Counted from the stretch's first letter, positions 17,806 to 28,142 are shown. The stretch: 64,000 bases of DNA from Saprospiraceae bacterium (GCA_016719855.1 JADJYH010000047.1:1-64000); one strand, 5' to 3'. Translations and numbers: made by a program. Notes: generated by a model from the letters alone, not told the origin.

Positions 17806-19431
17806 TTACACTTGAAAAACACCCACATTAAACCGCTCAATGGGCGAATGGTTTGCCATTTCGATGCCGGTTGAAATCCATTGGCGGGTCTCGACGGGGT
17901 CAATGATGGCATCTACCCAAAGCCGGGCAGCTGCATAATATGCCGTCGTTTGGGTGTCATATTTCTCCTGAATATGCTCCAGCAGTTTCTTTTCGTCGTC
18001 CTCGGTAATCTCTTGACCTTTCGATTTTAGGGAGGCCACTTGGATTTGCAGCAGCGTTTTTGCGGCTTGTGCTCCGCCCATCACCGCAATTTTGGCAGTA
18101 GGCCAAGCCACGATGAGCCGGGGGTCATAAGCTTTGCCGCACATGGCGTAGTTGCCTGCGCCGTAGCTGTTGCCCATTACGATGCTGAACTTCGGCACGG
18201 TGGAATTGGACACGGCGTTGACCATCTTCGCCCCGTCTTTGATGATGCCGCCATGCTCACTGCGGCTTCCGACCATGAAGCCCGACACGTCGTGCAAAAA
18301 GACAAGTGGGATTTTTTTCTGGTTGCAATTCATGATGAAACGGGCCGCTTTGTCCGCCGAATCGGAGTAAATGACGCCACCAAACTGCATCTCCCCCTTC
18401 GCCGATTTGGTCACGGTGCGGTTGTTGGCCACGATGCCCACTGCCCAACCATCAATGCGAGCGTAGGCGCAAGTAATGGTTTTGCCGTAATCTTTTTTGT
18501 AGTAGGTCAGCTTGGAGTCGTCCACGATGCGCTTGAGGATTTCGTCCGTTTCGTACTGCTTACCAGCATCAGTTGGGAAAATCTGGTACATCTCTGCAGC
18601 CTTAAACTTTGGCGGCGCTGGCGCAATTCGGTTGAAGCCCGCCTTTTCATTGCTGCCCAATTTGTCCACCAATTCACGGATGGTGTCGAGGCATTCCTTG
18701 TCGTCCTTCACTTTGTAATCGCAGATGCCAGAGATTTCAGTTTGAGTGACGGCCCCGCCAAGGGTCTCCTTGTCTACTTCCTCTCCGATGGCAGCCTTGA
18801 CGAGATAAGGCCCCGCCAAAAAAATACTGCCGCTACCCTCCACTATCAACGCCTCATCGGACATGATGGGCAGGTACGCACCGCCCGCCACGCAGCTACC
18901 CATAATGGCCGCAATCTGCGGTATGCCCATGGACGACATCTTGGCATTGTTCCTGAAAATGCGCCCGAAATGCTCCTTGTCTGGGAAAATTTCATCCTGC
19001 ATGGGCAGGTAAACCCCGGCACTGTCCACCAGGTAAATGATGGGCAGGCGGTTTTCCATCGAGATTTCTTGCGCCCGGAGGTTCTTTTTGCCGGTGATGG
19101 GAAACCAGGCGCCGGCCTTCACGGTGGAGTCGTTGGCGACGATGACGCACAGCCGACCGCTCACCCGTCCCAATGCCACTACCACGCCCCCGGCTGGACA
19201 GCCACCGTGCGCTTCGTACATTTCGAAGCCAGCGAAAGCGCCCACTTCGAGCCACTCAGTTCCTTTGTCCACCAAATAATTGATGCGCTCTCGGGCGGAG
19301 AGCTTGCCTTCCGATTGGAGCTTTTCCAGTTTTTTGGTGCCTCCTCCCAGCCTGATTTTCACCAACCGATGCTTCATCAGCGAGATTTGGAGCTTCATCG
19401 AATCCTCGTTCTTGTTTTTTTCGATATCCAT
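17806..19431 (-). CDS. Acyl-CoA carboxylase, carboxyltransferase (beta) subunit
   Basis: 541 residues. Transfers carboxyl from biotin to an acyl-CoA. The N-terminal half shows ARERINYLVD, GGCPAGGVVVALG, VANDSTVKAG, and the oxyanion-hole region MGSCVAGGAYLP. The C-terminal half shows FLHDVSGFMVG, GNSYGAGNYAM and PTAKIAVMGG. The arrangement and the FPDKEHFGRIF motif are closest to methylcrotonyl-CoA carboxylase beta, so leucine breakdown is the favoured role, but propionyl- or geranyl-CoA enzymes cannot be excluded. No biotin-carrying alpha subunit lies beside it. A terminator of the preceding gene (19501-19536) isolates its 5' end. Confidence 0.88.
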   Translation of the reverse strand: MDIEKNKNEDSMKLQISLMKHRLVKIRLGGGTKKLEKLQSEGKLSARERINYLVDKGTEWLEVGAFAGFEMYEAHGGCPAGGVVVALGRVSGRLCVIVANDSTVKAGAWFPITGKKNLRAQEISMENRLPIIYLVDSAGVYLPMQDEIFPDKEHFGRIFRNNAKMSSMGIPQIAAIMGSCVAGGAYLPIMSDEALIVEGSGSIFLAGPYLVKAAIGEEVDKETLGGAVTQTEISGICDYKVKDDKECLDTIRELVDKLGSNEKAGFNRIAPAPPKFKAAEMYQIFPTDAGKQYETDEILKRIVDDSKLTYYKKDYGKTITCAYARIDGWAVGIVANNRTVTKSAKGEMQFGGVIYSDSADKAARFIMNCNQKKIPLVFLHDVSGFMVGSRSEHGGIIKDGAKMVNAVSNSTVPKFSIVMGNSYGAGNYAMCGKAYDPRLIVAWPTAKIAVMGGAQAAKTLLQIQVASLKSKGQEITEDDEKKLLEHIQEKYDTQTTAYYAAARLWVDAIIDPVETRQWISTGIEMANHSPIERFNVGVFQV

Positions 19432-19500
19432 GCGCTTATCTGTTCAAGGTATTTGACTTAACCCAATTTTGGCTTCAAAGAAAAGAACAACGGCTGAAAA

Positions 19501-19536
19501 GCAAAACGGCATTGAAATGCTCCAATGCCGTTTTGC
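19501..19536 (-). terminator. Terminator of the FKBP gene
   Basis: Perfect 14-bp stem GCAAAACGGCATTG (19501-19514) with its complement at 19523-19536. It lies 54 bases after the FKBP stop on the minus strand. Confidence 0.85.
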
Positions 19537-19589
19537 TTTGAGACCGAGTAGTCAGGAAGTTAAGTTCAATTAAAGTGCGAGGCCTACTT

Positions 19590-20039
19590 TTAATGGTGAT
19601 GGCCGCCTGGCCCATGTACATGGCCGTGCTCCATTTCCGTCGCAGTCGCTGCCCGCAACGATTCTATGACCCCCGTAAAGTAGAGGTCAATGCCAGCCAT
19701 CGGGTGGTTGAAATCAATTAGAACGCCCTCAGCGTTCACTTCTTTTACCATGCCGTTGAGGTGGTTGCCTTGGTCGTCTGACATTGGTATAACGGTGCCA
19801 ACTTGGAGCATGGCGTGGTCCACCTCTCCATCCATTTCAAAGGTGGACATCGGAAGCATCACCAATGCATCGGGGTCATGGTCGCCGTAAGCTTCGCCGG
19901 ATTTTATGCCAAAGGCAAAATTGTCGCCAGACGCTTTGCCTGCAAGCTGGCGCTCAAACTCGGGAATCATTTGCCCCGCACCGTAAAGAAAAACAAGTGG
20001 CTCGCTGCCGAAAGTCTCCTCGACCAGTTCACCTAACAT
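19590..20039 (-). CDS. SlyD-like FKBP prolyl isomerase, N-terminally short
   Basis: 149 residues. Peptidyl-prolyl isomerase/chaperone of the SlyD type: GELVEE, PLVFLYGAGQMIPEFE, AGKASGD, EAYGDHDP, an insert-in-flap domain with VGTVIPM and GNHLNGMV, and DFNHPMAGIDLYF, ending in a His-rich tail (HGHVHGPGGHHH) suited to Ni/Zn binding. Normal members have about 20 further residues ahead of GELVEE forming the first strand. Here only 48 bases separate the gene from its neighbour, and no frame in them encodes that strand. Either the protein is truly truncated or sequence is missing. Minus-strand promoter box at 20062-20069. Confidence 0.8.
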   Translation of the reverse strand: MLGELVEETFGSEPLVFLYGAGQMIPEFERQLAGKASGDNFAFGIKSGEAYGDHDPDALVMLPMSTFEMDGEVDHAMLQVGTVIPMSDDQGNHLNGMVKEVNAEGVLIDFNHPMAGIDLYFTGVIESLRAATATEMEHGHVHGPGGHHH

Positions 20040-20061
20040 GTCATTCTCTGGATTTGAGGCG

Positions 20062-20069
20062 CAAAAGTA
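20062..20069 (-). promoter_or_regulatory. Candidate -7 box for the FKBP gene
   Basis: TACTTTTG on the minus strand, 22 bases before the ATG at 20039. Confidence 0.45.
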
Positions 20070-20087
20070 GAAAAGAAATGGTTTATT

Positions 20088-21377
20088 TCAAGTCTTCGCA
20101 ATTTCCGCCACCGCCGCAACGAACCTGTCGAGGTCGTTCAAAGTGGTATATACATTCGGGGTAACACGCACTCCGTGAATGTTTTCCCAAACTATACCCA
20201 CTGTGTGGATTTTGAACTTGTTGAAAAGGCTTTCGCTAACCGCTACCGGTTCTTTCCCAGCCACTTGCAGCAAGGCAATTGCACCGCTAAACTCTGGCTT
20301 GAGCGGGGAGCCAATGGTGACGCCCGGTATTTGCAGCGCCTTGTCCGTCCAGTATTTTTTGAGGTAAAAAAGCCGTTTGTGCTTCCGCTCTGAGCCAATC
20401 ATCAGGTGGAAGTTGGCGGCATGGCCGATGGCCTCCTCGATAGCAAAGGAACGGGTGCCAAGGTTTTCAAACTTACGGATGTCCTCGCTTTCCGGATCTC
20501 CCGCAGCCATCAGGGGGTAGAGGTTCTTGATTTTGTCTTTTTTTACGTACAGAAGTCCACTGCCGAACGGAGCGCAGAGCCATTTGTGAAGGCTAGTGCC
20601 CAGGTAGTCGCATTCGAGGTCGGGAATCTTGTAATCCAAGTGGGCAAAGGTATGCGCCGCATCCACCAGCACCTCGATTCCTCGACGGTGAGCAGCCCGT
20701 GCGATGTCCCTCGCTGGGAACAACTGGCCGTTCCAGTTGACCATGTGCGTGATGTGGACAACTTTCGTCTTCGAAGTAAATGCGTTCTCAAATTCCCTGA
20801 CTATCCGCTCGTTGTCTTCGATTGGCAGCTCAAAATTCAACCATTTCAACACGATACCGTCCCGTTTTTCCCGCTGTTTCCAAGCATTGATCATGTTTGG
20901 ATAATCCTGCTTGGTCAGCACAACTTCGTCGCCGGGATTTAGCCGAATGCCAAAAATGACGTTTGCAAGCGCCTCCGTTGTGTTGCGGTTGATGGAGATT
21001 TCCTCGGGGGAACAACCTGCAATTCCCGCCAGCTTTGCCCGGAGAGGTTCCCGGCCCTGGTCAAGTACCCGCCACATATAGTAAGAAGGGGCTTCGTTGC
21101 ACAGGCGGTTGTAGTGTTCAACGGCCTCCTGTACAACTTTCGGCTGTGGGCTTACGCCGCCGTTGTTGAGGTTGAGGATGTTTGGCGATACCGTGTAGGC
21201 TTGTTGGATTTGATACCAAAAGTCTTCGTCCGAGGCAATCTCATCGGCAGAGCGGTGAGCGTTTCGCTCCAGCGTCTCTATCATGTTTTTACCATGAACC
21301 GAATTGATAAAGGGCGAAAACGCAGCCAGCCCGGCTGCTCCCGCCATCCGGCGGATAAAGTTTCTTCTGTCCTGCAT
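20088..21377 (-). CDS. Class V aminotransferase-fold enzyme with Tat signal
   Basis: 429 residues. The N-terminus MQDRRNFIRRMAG followed by a hydrophobic stretch is a twin-arginine signal, so the folded PLP enzyme should act outside the cytoplasm. The fold is class V (CsdA/isopenicillin N epimerase-like): LNNGGVSP near residue 70, NRNTTEAL, PGDEVVLTKQDYPN, the PLP-binding Asp in VLVDAAHTF, and the Schiff-base Lys in TSLHKWLCAP. The C-terminal domain ends with RVTPNVYTTLNDLDRF. Substrate unknown. It has a complete promoter at 21409-21439 and is followed at 48 bases by the FKBP gene, which has its own -7 box. Confidence 0.85.
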   Translation of the reverse strand: MQDRRNFIRRMAGAAGLAAFSPFINSVHGKNMIETLERNAHRSADEIASDEDFWYQIQQAYTVSPNILNLNNGGVSPQPKVVQEAVEHYNRLCNEAPSYYMWRVLDQGREPLRAKLAGIAGCSPEEISINRNTTEALANVIFGIRLNPGDEVVLTKQDYPNMINAWKQREKRDGIVLKWLNFELPIEDNERIVREFENAFTSKTKVVHITHMVNWNGQLFPARDIARAAHRRGIEVLVDAAHTFAHLDYKIPDLECDYLGTSLHKWLCAPFGSGLLYVKKDKIKNLYPLMAAGDPESEDIRKFENLGTRSFAIEEAIGHAANFHLMIGSERKHKRLFYLKKYWTDKALQIPGVTIGSPLKPEFSGAIALLQVAGKEPVAVSESLFNKFKIHTVGIVWENIHGVRVTPNVYTTLNDLDRFVAAVAEIAKT

Positions 21378-21408
21378 GGTCAAAGTTTTATTTCGTCAAT
21401 AGTACGGT

Positions 21409-21439
21409 CAAACTTAATGAAAACTTTTGCCCAACAAAC
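21409..21439 (-). promoter_or_regulatory. Bacteroidota-type promoter
   Basis: Minus strand TTTG (21439-21436), 19-base spacer, TAAGTTTG (21416-21409), ending 31 bases before the aminotransferase ATG. Both elements and the spacing match the Bacteroidota consensus. Confidence 0.75.
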
Positions 21440-21440
21440 A

Positions 21441-21476
21441 AAAACGCCTGAATGAATGAACATCCAGGCGTTTTTT
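21441..21476. terminator. Terminator after the T9SS protein
   Basis: Stem AAAAACGCCTG (21441-21451) with CAGGCGTTTTT (21466-21476). It lies between the upstream T9SS gene and the aminotransferase promoter. Confidence 0.8.
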
Positions 21477-21634
21477 GTAAAAACAATTGTCAAACAATTG
21501 GCTTAGTGCTTAGTCAAATCAATGACGGGTCAAAAAACTATCATTGCCCTCCGGGCCGCCGGGAGAGGTTCGGGGGCGGCTGCGCCGCCCCAAGCCCCTT
21601 GCTTTAACCCGACACTATTTAAATGACAATGCAC

Positions 21635-23504
21635 TTAGTGCTGCACCACGAATTTCTTCGTTTTGGTGCCCTGCTTCGTTGCGATGCGAACGATGTAGGT
21701 GCCGTTGGCAAATTTGGAAACATCGTACTGACGGGTTTGCTGGTAAGCATTTTCCACTTCGTCAATTTGAATCACCCGGCCATTCAGGTCGGCGATGGTG
21801 ATGTTGGCGAGGGTTGGCTCGTCCAGTGAAATGTCCACGTTCAGGTTCGTGTTGGCTGGGTTCGGGTAGAAGTTCAACGAATTGTCGGGGAGGCTCACCT
21901 CGTCGGCAATGTTGTACAGGTCAATTTCCATGCGCAAAACTGCGGCAGGTTCTGGCCCAAAACCACCTAGGAACCACTGGTCAGTGAAAACTGCAGTCGA
22001 AATCTGGAAGTAAGAAATCTCTTCGCTGAAAGCATGGAAGATGAGATTGTTGCCTGTGCCCTGGTACTCTGCGATAAGCATGTAACGCTTGCCTGGCTCC
22101 AAAACTACACCCGGAACTTCTTCATTGAAATCTATCAATTCTTGAGAAATGGTAGCATCAGTGCCAGTTTGGGTAAATTCGTACAGGTTGATTGATTTGA
22201 TAATCATGGAAGTGTTGTTGGAGTACGTTGCCGCATCATCAAAACCATTCCACTCCACATCCACGATGTTGTCGTCAATCTCGACAAGTGCAATTGCCAC
22301 TTGATTGCCAGCCAATGCGCCATCATCCGCATTTTTGATGGCACGCATGGTGGCTTTAGTTGCCTTGTACTGCTCAACCCAGTTTTTACTGGTCTGATAA
22401 ACGTTTGCAATAGCCCAATCGGCTGGGTCGCCGCCTGGACGGTAGGCCGTCGTTGCACCAGCTTCCTTGGAATACAAGAAATCAGTTACGATAAAGCCCT
22501 CCTGTTTGGTGTTGTTGGACATGTCTTCGTCAGCGCCGTCCAAGCTGTACACTTGGTAGCGAATCGAGTAGTTGTTGGCTTCGGCCAAGTTGTCTGGTAC
22601 GAATACATTTGGCAGTTCGAAGGTGGAGTCCGTAACGCTGGTGTCCACCGCCGGGATGAGCAGCGAGTCCGACCAGAGTATGTTCGTGCCCTGCCTAACC
22701 TCTGCTTTGAGCACCACATTGGTGACTGTGCCTGCGCCAAGGTTTGACAGGTCGGCAAAGAAGCCCATCGTATCGGACTTTATCTGAGATACAGGCTGTG
22801 CATAGCTTGCTGGCGGGTAGAAGAAGTCACCAATGGCGATGTTTAAAGCAGGCGTTGGGTCAGCATCGAAGAGTGCAATATCATCAATCTGCCAGGAATA
22901 AGCACAGCCGGGGTCTCCGGCGAGCACTGTATTCACATCAGACAAAAAACGGAATGCAAACCAAAATTCCGGCTCATTCGCTGCCACGGACAGAGAGGTC
23001 AACCGTTACAGTGTAAGGATTGATGGCATCTCCAGGATTTGAAGTGCCATCACCATATTCGTTATTTGTAAGCCCTACGAAAATCGGAATTTCGGTCCAG
23101 TTCACGCTATCAACACTAACCATAATGGTAGTAGAATCGTTGAAGCGACGGTATAATGTCTCAAATTCAAGCACAACCGCATTGCGGCTGGACAAATCCA
23201 GTTTTGGAGAAACTAGCCTTACATCCTGATTACCACTGCAGTTCAAGTCAGAGTCAAACAGCATCCAACCGTTGGTAGCTGTTGTAGATACCAAAGGCCC
23301 AGTAGAAAAACCGCCAGCAGGGCCAGTATTGGTCCAAACCCAGTTGGACGTGGGGGTTCCATTACCGGCAGCCATGATGGCCGTCCAGTCGGCAGGGAGT
23401 TGGGAATCGAAGTCTTCTGTCCAGAATGGTGCTTGAGCACTCAAACTGCTTCCAACTGTTAGCAAAAGCATAAGCGTTAATAAACTGCTTGTAAATTTCT
23501 TCAT
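21635..23504 (-). CDS. T9SS-secreted choice-of-anchor-type protein, one apparent indel
   Basis: Restored length 622 residues. Signal peptide MKKFTSSLLTLMLLLTVGSS (cleavage near SAQ). The first domain (FWTEDFDSQLPADW, LVSPKLDLS, VVLEFETLYRRF) is the adhesin/MAM-like choice-of-anchor J beta-sandwich. The frame shifts by one base near 22986-22991, inside the first domain; after it, WQIDDIALFD completes the domain. A CARDB-like region (LSNLGAGTVTNVVLKAEV) and a second beta region follow, then the T9SS sorting domain (FYPNPANTNLNVDIS to KKFVVQH). Probable surface adhesin or carbohydrate-binding protein. Paralogous to the next gene upstream. Confidence 0.82.
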
Positions 23505-23535
23505 GATTAGAATAAGAATTTAATGAATAAAGCGG

Positions 23536-23568
23536 CAAAGTTATTTTTGAATCAAGGTTCGTGTCAAA
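23536..23568 (-). promoter_or_regulatory. Bacteroidota-type promoter
   Basis: Minus strand TTTG (23568-23565), 21-base spacer, TAACTTTG (23543-23536), 31 bases before the ATG at 23504. A complete match to the expected pattern. Confidence 0.8.
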
Positions 23569-23634
23569 TCATTGAAAATCAACAACATATCGTTCGAAAA
23601 ATCATTCAAAAACAACCATTCAACCTGTGTTTTT

Positions 23635-26096
23635 TTAGTGCAGAACCATCAGTTTTTCACTGACCCTGTTATCACCCGAAATGACCCGCAAGGTATAAGA
23701 ACCGTTGCTCAGTCCGGAAACATCTATTGGTAACTGGCTGACAATTCTGTTTTCAAATTCCCGGCGCAGCACCAAACGGCCGCAAATGTCGAGAATTTCT
23801 ACTTGAATAGGTGGCTCGTTGACTGAAAAATCGCCAGACAATTGAACAAGTTCATTGGCAGGATTGGGCTGTAAGCTGATTTTCAATGGGTTATGAACAA
23901 GCTGGTTCGTTGGCGAGGCAAATTCAACGTTTAGGTTTACGAAAGGTATTCGCTGCAAGGCCCAAGCATTTGCCCGAAAATCGGTATCGTCTTCCTCTCG
24001 AAGCATGGAAGTGTAGGCTGGAATGCCATCTTGGTAAGAATTGTAAAACATGGCCGTGTAGTTTACCTCCTCGCTGCCCGCAATCGGAAACCGAAGGAAG
24101 TTGCCCTGACTGATGGCAGGCTCCAAGTACCCGACCGTGACAAAATAATAGGTGTCGTCTTCCAAATCAACGTGGTCAAACTCGCCCGAAACCGGAACGG
24201 TCACGACCTGGTCGTTCTCATCGCCCGTTATTTCATAGAGGTTGTAAGCCACGACTTCATATTCATCAATATTGGCGATGGTATCGGCATTCACATCGCC
24301 CTGGTTGCTTCCCTTTTTCCATTTGTACAAATAGATGCTGAGTTGTACGTTGGCATTGGCGAGGCTCGGCACATTTTTAAAGGCAAAATTCATGGTGGTT
24401 GCCTTAAGGTTGCTCCCCTTCGGAATGAAGTAGCAGTTCCCAATTTCATAAGCAACCGATTCGGTAGGCAGAAAATACCCAACGCTCCTTGAGCAAAATT
24501 CATTTTTACTGAACACACCATCTGTCACGTGGTACTCCCAATGAACTTGGTTGTTTGCAGCAAACTGGTCAGGTTCACTGGCCTTTAGTCGGTAAAAAAT
24601 GCGGTAATCTTCGGGCTGTGAACTGGGTAAAAACTTGTTTGGAAAAAAAACATCGGTCCATTCCTCATCTGCCTCTATCGTACCGAGGACTACCGAATCT
24701 TGAAAAACCACGCTGTTGCCACTGGTTTTGACTTCAGCAACCACCGTCACACCGTCCATGCCCAGGTTCCCGGCATTTTTGATTTGGGCAAATAGACTGA
24801 TAGGGCGCACTTGGCTGCCCGGCACTGAAAAGTCAGGAGCTACGTTGAAAAAAGCGGGATTGATTGCCAAATCACGGTCGTTGGTCAATGCAATCCGAAC
24901 ATCATCCACCATCCAATAATGTATGTCACCGGAGAAAATAAAATGCAGCCGCACCTGTGGTTTGCCAGCTACCCCCGCAGGAAGCCTGAAACTCACCTCG
25001 CCGCATTTGCCGTGTAGGTAGGGCTGGATAGGGTTGGCCTCAATGGTGTCAATGAAGGTCAAACCGTTGTCAATGCTAACTGCAACCGAGGTAATCGGCA
25101 GCGAGGTGGTAGCTTGGTTAGCTACCGCCACCGCCTGGTTGAACTTTAGGTCGAGCTTGGTGCCTGCGGCAATGCCCGAGAGGTTGATGGCCGGGGAGCG
25201 CAGGTCGCTGCGGCTGAAGAGTGAACTGTTGCCGTAGCGGTTGCAAAACGAAGCGTTCATTATCATTGCCCCATTGTCCACGCCTGGCCAGCAGGCCAAA
25301 GCATCCGCTTTTGGATTATTGTCTGCCAAATAAATAATGCCATTGTCCACCCAGACCCACTTGCAAGAGTCCAATTGGTTGTTCACGACCGTCCAGCCGT
25401 TTTGGCTGCCCCAAAAATCGCCCTGGCCAGGTATTTGGCCCCAAACCACATTGTCGTAAGTTGGGTTTGAGTCAAACATGGCCACATCGTCAATCATCCA
25501 GGCGACGTCGAAATTGGCCGTCCAGTTCCACTCAATGGTAACGTTTGTTTTATTGGCCGCCGCCGAGGATATGTCAATCAGCACGGGCTGTGCATTCCAG
25601 GATTGCAGGCTTTCCATCGTCGCAGTGTTCAAGTTGGGGAAAATGGAGAAAGTCGTCCAAGGCCCATTGCCCGACCTCACCCGCAAGACGGCATTCATGT
25701 CTGGGTCTTTGTAAACGGCGTGGATATAGGTTTGGAATTGGATAAACACGGCTGTTTTGTCTTCGCAATCAATCAATTCCGTGCGGAGGTAGCTTTGGCT
25801 TGGGTTGACCAATGGGCCGTGTTGGAAGGAATTGACAAACATGTACCCATCTTCAAACCCTAGCGACCTGAACTCGGTATCGCTGCAAGCGAGATTGGCG
25901 TGGATGGCTGGTGGGCAAGTATTAGGGTTGTCGCACCTCGCCCAAAGTACCCCTTGCCCAGTGGCATCGCCGGTTGACCAGGCTGTGGGGAAGCCATCAT
26001 TGAAGGATTGTTGCCAGAACGGGTCAATGATGTTGTTCGCAAAGGAACCAAATGACAACAGGGAAAACAGCAGAATAGTAGTAGTTTCTTTTTCAT
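23635..26096 (-). CDS. T9SS-secreted protein with two choice-of-anchor-type domains, one apparent indel
   Basis: Restored length 820 residues. The ATG at 26096 begins MKKKLLL and a signal core. One base (T on the coding strand) seems missing near 26073-26075; repair gives LLFSLLSFGSFA as the rest of the signal. Two similar beta-sandwich domains follow, one opening FWQQSFNDGFPTAWS and ending WMIDDVAMFD, the second opening DFWGSQNGW and ending WMVDDVRIAL. Next come a CARDB-like domain (IKNAGNLGMDGVTVV) and a further beta domain. The T9SS sorting domain runs from QPNPANELVQLSG to EKLMVLH. It sits directly upstream of, and resembles, the 21635-23504 gene. Confidence 0.82.
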
Positions 26097-26313
26097 AACC
26101 TTCCGGGGTGGGGGGGGCCCCATTGAAATGGCGTCATATAATACCCAGAAACTCACAACCATTATGATTGGATGCGTCAAAGAACTCAGAACGTCTTAAA
26201 AACAACGCTGCTTTCATTAACAAACGCTGCTTGTCTTGTTCAGTTCAAACAAGGTTTCAGGGAAACTGTCCGCTAAATTGCAGGCCATCAACGCTACCCT
26301 TCTGCCCAAGAAA

Positions 26314-27879
26314 TTACCTCACTTTTTTCAACCATCGCTTGCCCACCTTCACTGCTCGCCATTTGCTCAAACTACTCTCCGTGTGTTGGGCGTTCATCGT
26401 GGAAACGGCGTAGGTGTAGATTTTGCCCACTGCCGCGGTTTCGTCCACCACTTCGATTTTTGATTCACCTTTCAATCGGATGATTTGCAGGATGTTTTCG
26501 GGGTTGTTGTAGTCGCCGGGGCGGCGGTCCTCGAAACGGTAAACGACCAGCGTCTTTGCTGTCTTTTCTGGGTCTTTGATTTCGCAGGTGAACTTTAGGC
26601 CACCTTTTTTTACCAGTTTTGGCTTGTTGACGATAGGTGTTGGCGACGGGGGCAAGTTCATGTAAGGCAGTTCCGGCAACAACGCCTCGGTTTTGAAGTA
26701 GTCGTTTCGGAGCGAATCGGTTATGCCAAACGGGTTTTTGCGAAGCGAAGTAAAATTGTAAAAAATACTGCCGTCAATGCCCGGAATGGAGCGGTTCAAG
26801 CGGATTTGTTTTGGGATTTCCGAGCCATTGTTCCATGCTGGCTCTTGGTTCACCCCGATTTTGTAGGCCGCATGTCCAGCATAAACATTCCTCCCGAAAG
26901 CGTTTTTCTCCCACCAATTAATCAGCACCTCGTAGTCGGCCACCGGGAAGCCAATATTCCAGTATAGCTGCGGGGCCACGTAGTCCACCCAACCTTTTTC
27001 GAGCCAGCTTCGCACGTCGGCGTAAAGGTCGTCGTAGGTGTTGATGCCAGCACGAGTGGTTGACCCGAGATTTGGGTCTTTGCTTGAATTTCTCCAAACG
27101 CCGAAGGGGCTAACCCCAAACTTCACGCCTTGTCCACTCAATTTGACCATGTTCGATACTTGGGCAATCATCATGTCCACGTTGTGCCTGCGCCAATCCT
27201 CAATGCTGACGAAGCCGAAACCGTATTTGGTAAAATCCTGCGCATCGGGAAAAAGCTCGCCTGCCGCCGGGTAGGGGTAGAAGTAGTCGTCGAAATGGAT
27301 GCCATCCACGTCGTAGTCCATCACGATTTCCGTCACGACCTCCGTGAGGTAGTTGCGAACTTCTGGCAAGGCCGGATTGAAATAGAGCTTGCCGCCATAC
27401 CGCAGGAACCACTCAGGATGGTGCTTGTACGGGTGCATCTCCGAGAGCGTGATGGTGCTGGTATCCATGCTTGCCCGGTAGGGATTCAGCCAGGCGTGGA
27501 ACTCCAAGTTGCGTTTGTGCGCCTCTTCCACCATGAACGTCAGTGGGTCGAATGATTCAGCAAGCGGCCGCCCCTGTTGGCCGGAAAGGTACTTCGACCA
27601 GGGCGAGATTTTGGAGCGATAGAAAGCGTCGCCCGAGGGCCGCACTTGCGCAATCACCGCATTGAAGCCCGCCTCGTGCAGTATGTCAACGGTTTCTTCC
27701 CATTCCGACATGAAGCGCTCCTGGCTTATTCCCTGTGAAGAAGGAAAATCAATATTGGCAACGGTGGCCACCCAAGCACCACGAAACTCCCGTTTGGGCG
27801 CTATAGTCTGGCCGTCGGCCTGTATGTTGAGGGTAAAAAAGGCGATGCAGACAAGCAGCACCCGGCAGGCATTTCTCAT
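26314..27879 (-). CDS. Family 10-like glycosyl hydrolase (GHL10, DigH-like)
   Basis: 521 residues with a signal peptide (MRNACRVLLVCIAFFTLNIQADG). The catalytic TIM barrel of the GHL10/DUF187 family is clear: REFRGAWVATVANIDFPS near residue 32, FNAVIAQVRPSGDAFY, FHAWLNPYRAS, DVDGIHFDDYFYPYP near residue 195, and YVAPQLYWNIGF. A characterised relative, E. coli DigH, cleaves glycan strands stripped of stem peptides, so a role in peptidoglycan turnover is the best inference. A Fn3-like C-terminal beta domain (TCEIKDPEKTAKTLVVYRF) follows. No sorting domain is present, so it is probably periplasmic. Confidence 0.85.
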   Translation of the reverse strand: MRNACRVLLVCIAFFTLNIQADGQTIAPKREFRGAWVATVANIDFPSSQGISQERFMSEWEETVDILHEAGFNAVIAQVRPSGDAFYRSKISPWSKYLSGQQGRPLAESFDPLTFMVEEAHKRNLEFHAWLNPYRASMDTSTITLSEMHPYKHHPEWFLRYGGKLYFNPALPEVRNYLTEVVTEIVMDYDVDGIHFDDYFYPYPAAGELFPDAQDFTKYGFGFVSIEDWRRHNVDMMIAQVSNMVKLSGQGVKFGVSPFGVWRNSSKDPNLGSTTRAGINTYDDLYADVRSWLEKGWVDYVAPQLYWNIGFPVADYEVLINWWEKNAFGRNVYAGHAAYKIGVNQEPAWNNGSEIPKQIRLNRSIPGIDGSIFYNFTSLRKNPFGITDSLRNDYFKTEALLPELPYMNLPPSPTPIVNKPKLVKKGGLKFTCEIKDPEKTAKTLVVYRFEDRRPGDYNNPENILQIIRLKGESKIEVVDETAAVGKIYTYAVSTMNAQHTESSLSKWRAVKVGKRWLKKVR

Positions 27880-28014
27880 GGTAAACTTTGTTTGGGAATT
27901 GGATATTGGGAAATCGAAGATTCACGCAAGTAATTGCCTAACCCATTTGGGTTTCCATTTCCCTATACCCACTTCCTAATTTCAAAATGATGTGGCAAAG
28001 CTACCAAAAAGGCA

Positions 28015-28045
28015 GCGGGCCTGCAATGCTAGATTGCAGGCCCGC
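28015..28045 (-). terminator. Terminator of the PDZ protein gene
   Basis: Perfect 13-bp stem GCGGGCCTGCAAT (28015-28027) with its complement at 28033-28045 and loop GCTAG, with a T-rich tract on the minus strand side. Confidence 0.85.
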
Positions 28046-28055
28046 TTTTGAGAGA

Positions 28056-28142
28056 TTGAGTTATTGAGTTATTGAGTGAATAGCTTCCCAATCTCCTCAG
28101 GCTCTCACCCTCTCACTTTCTCACGCTCTCACACCCTCTCAC
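28056..28142. repeat. TTATTGAG and CTCTCAC short tandem repeats
   Basis: Tandem TTATTGAG words (about 28060-28077) followed by five CTCTCAC-like copies at roughly 8-base spacing (28102-28142). The last copy overlaps the stop codon of the PDZ protein. The first set belongs to the same word family as the hairpins at 35 and 58 kb. Confidence 0.65.

Noticed and set aside
18040..19461. A 473-codon open frame antisense to the carboxylase subunit
   Set aside because: It mirrors a high-confidence gene on the other strand, is His/Val-rich without family motifs, and arises from the codon bias of the real gene.
21541..21605. GC-rich palindromic tract (GGGGGCGGC tgc GCCGCCCC) after the T9SS gene
   Set aside because: It is short, lies between a stop codon and an already adequate terminator, and has no T tract or gene context to assign a role.
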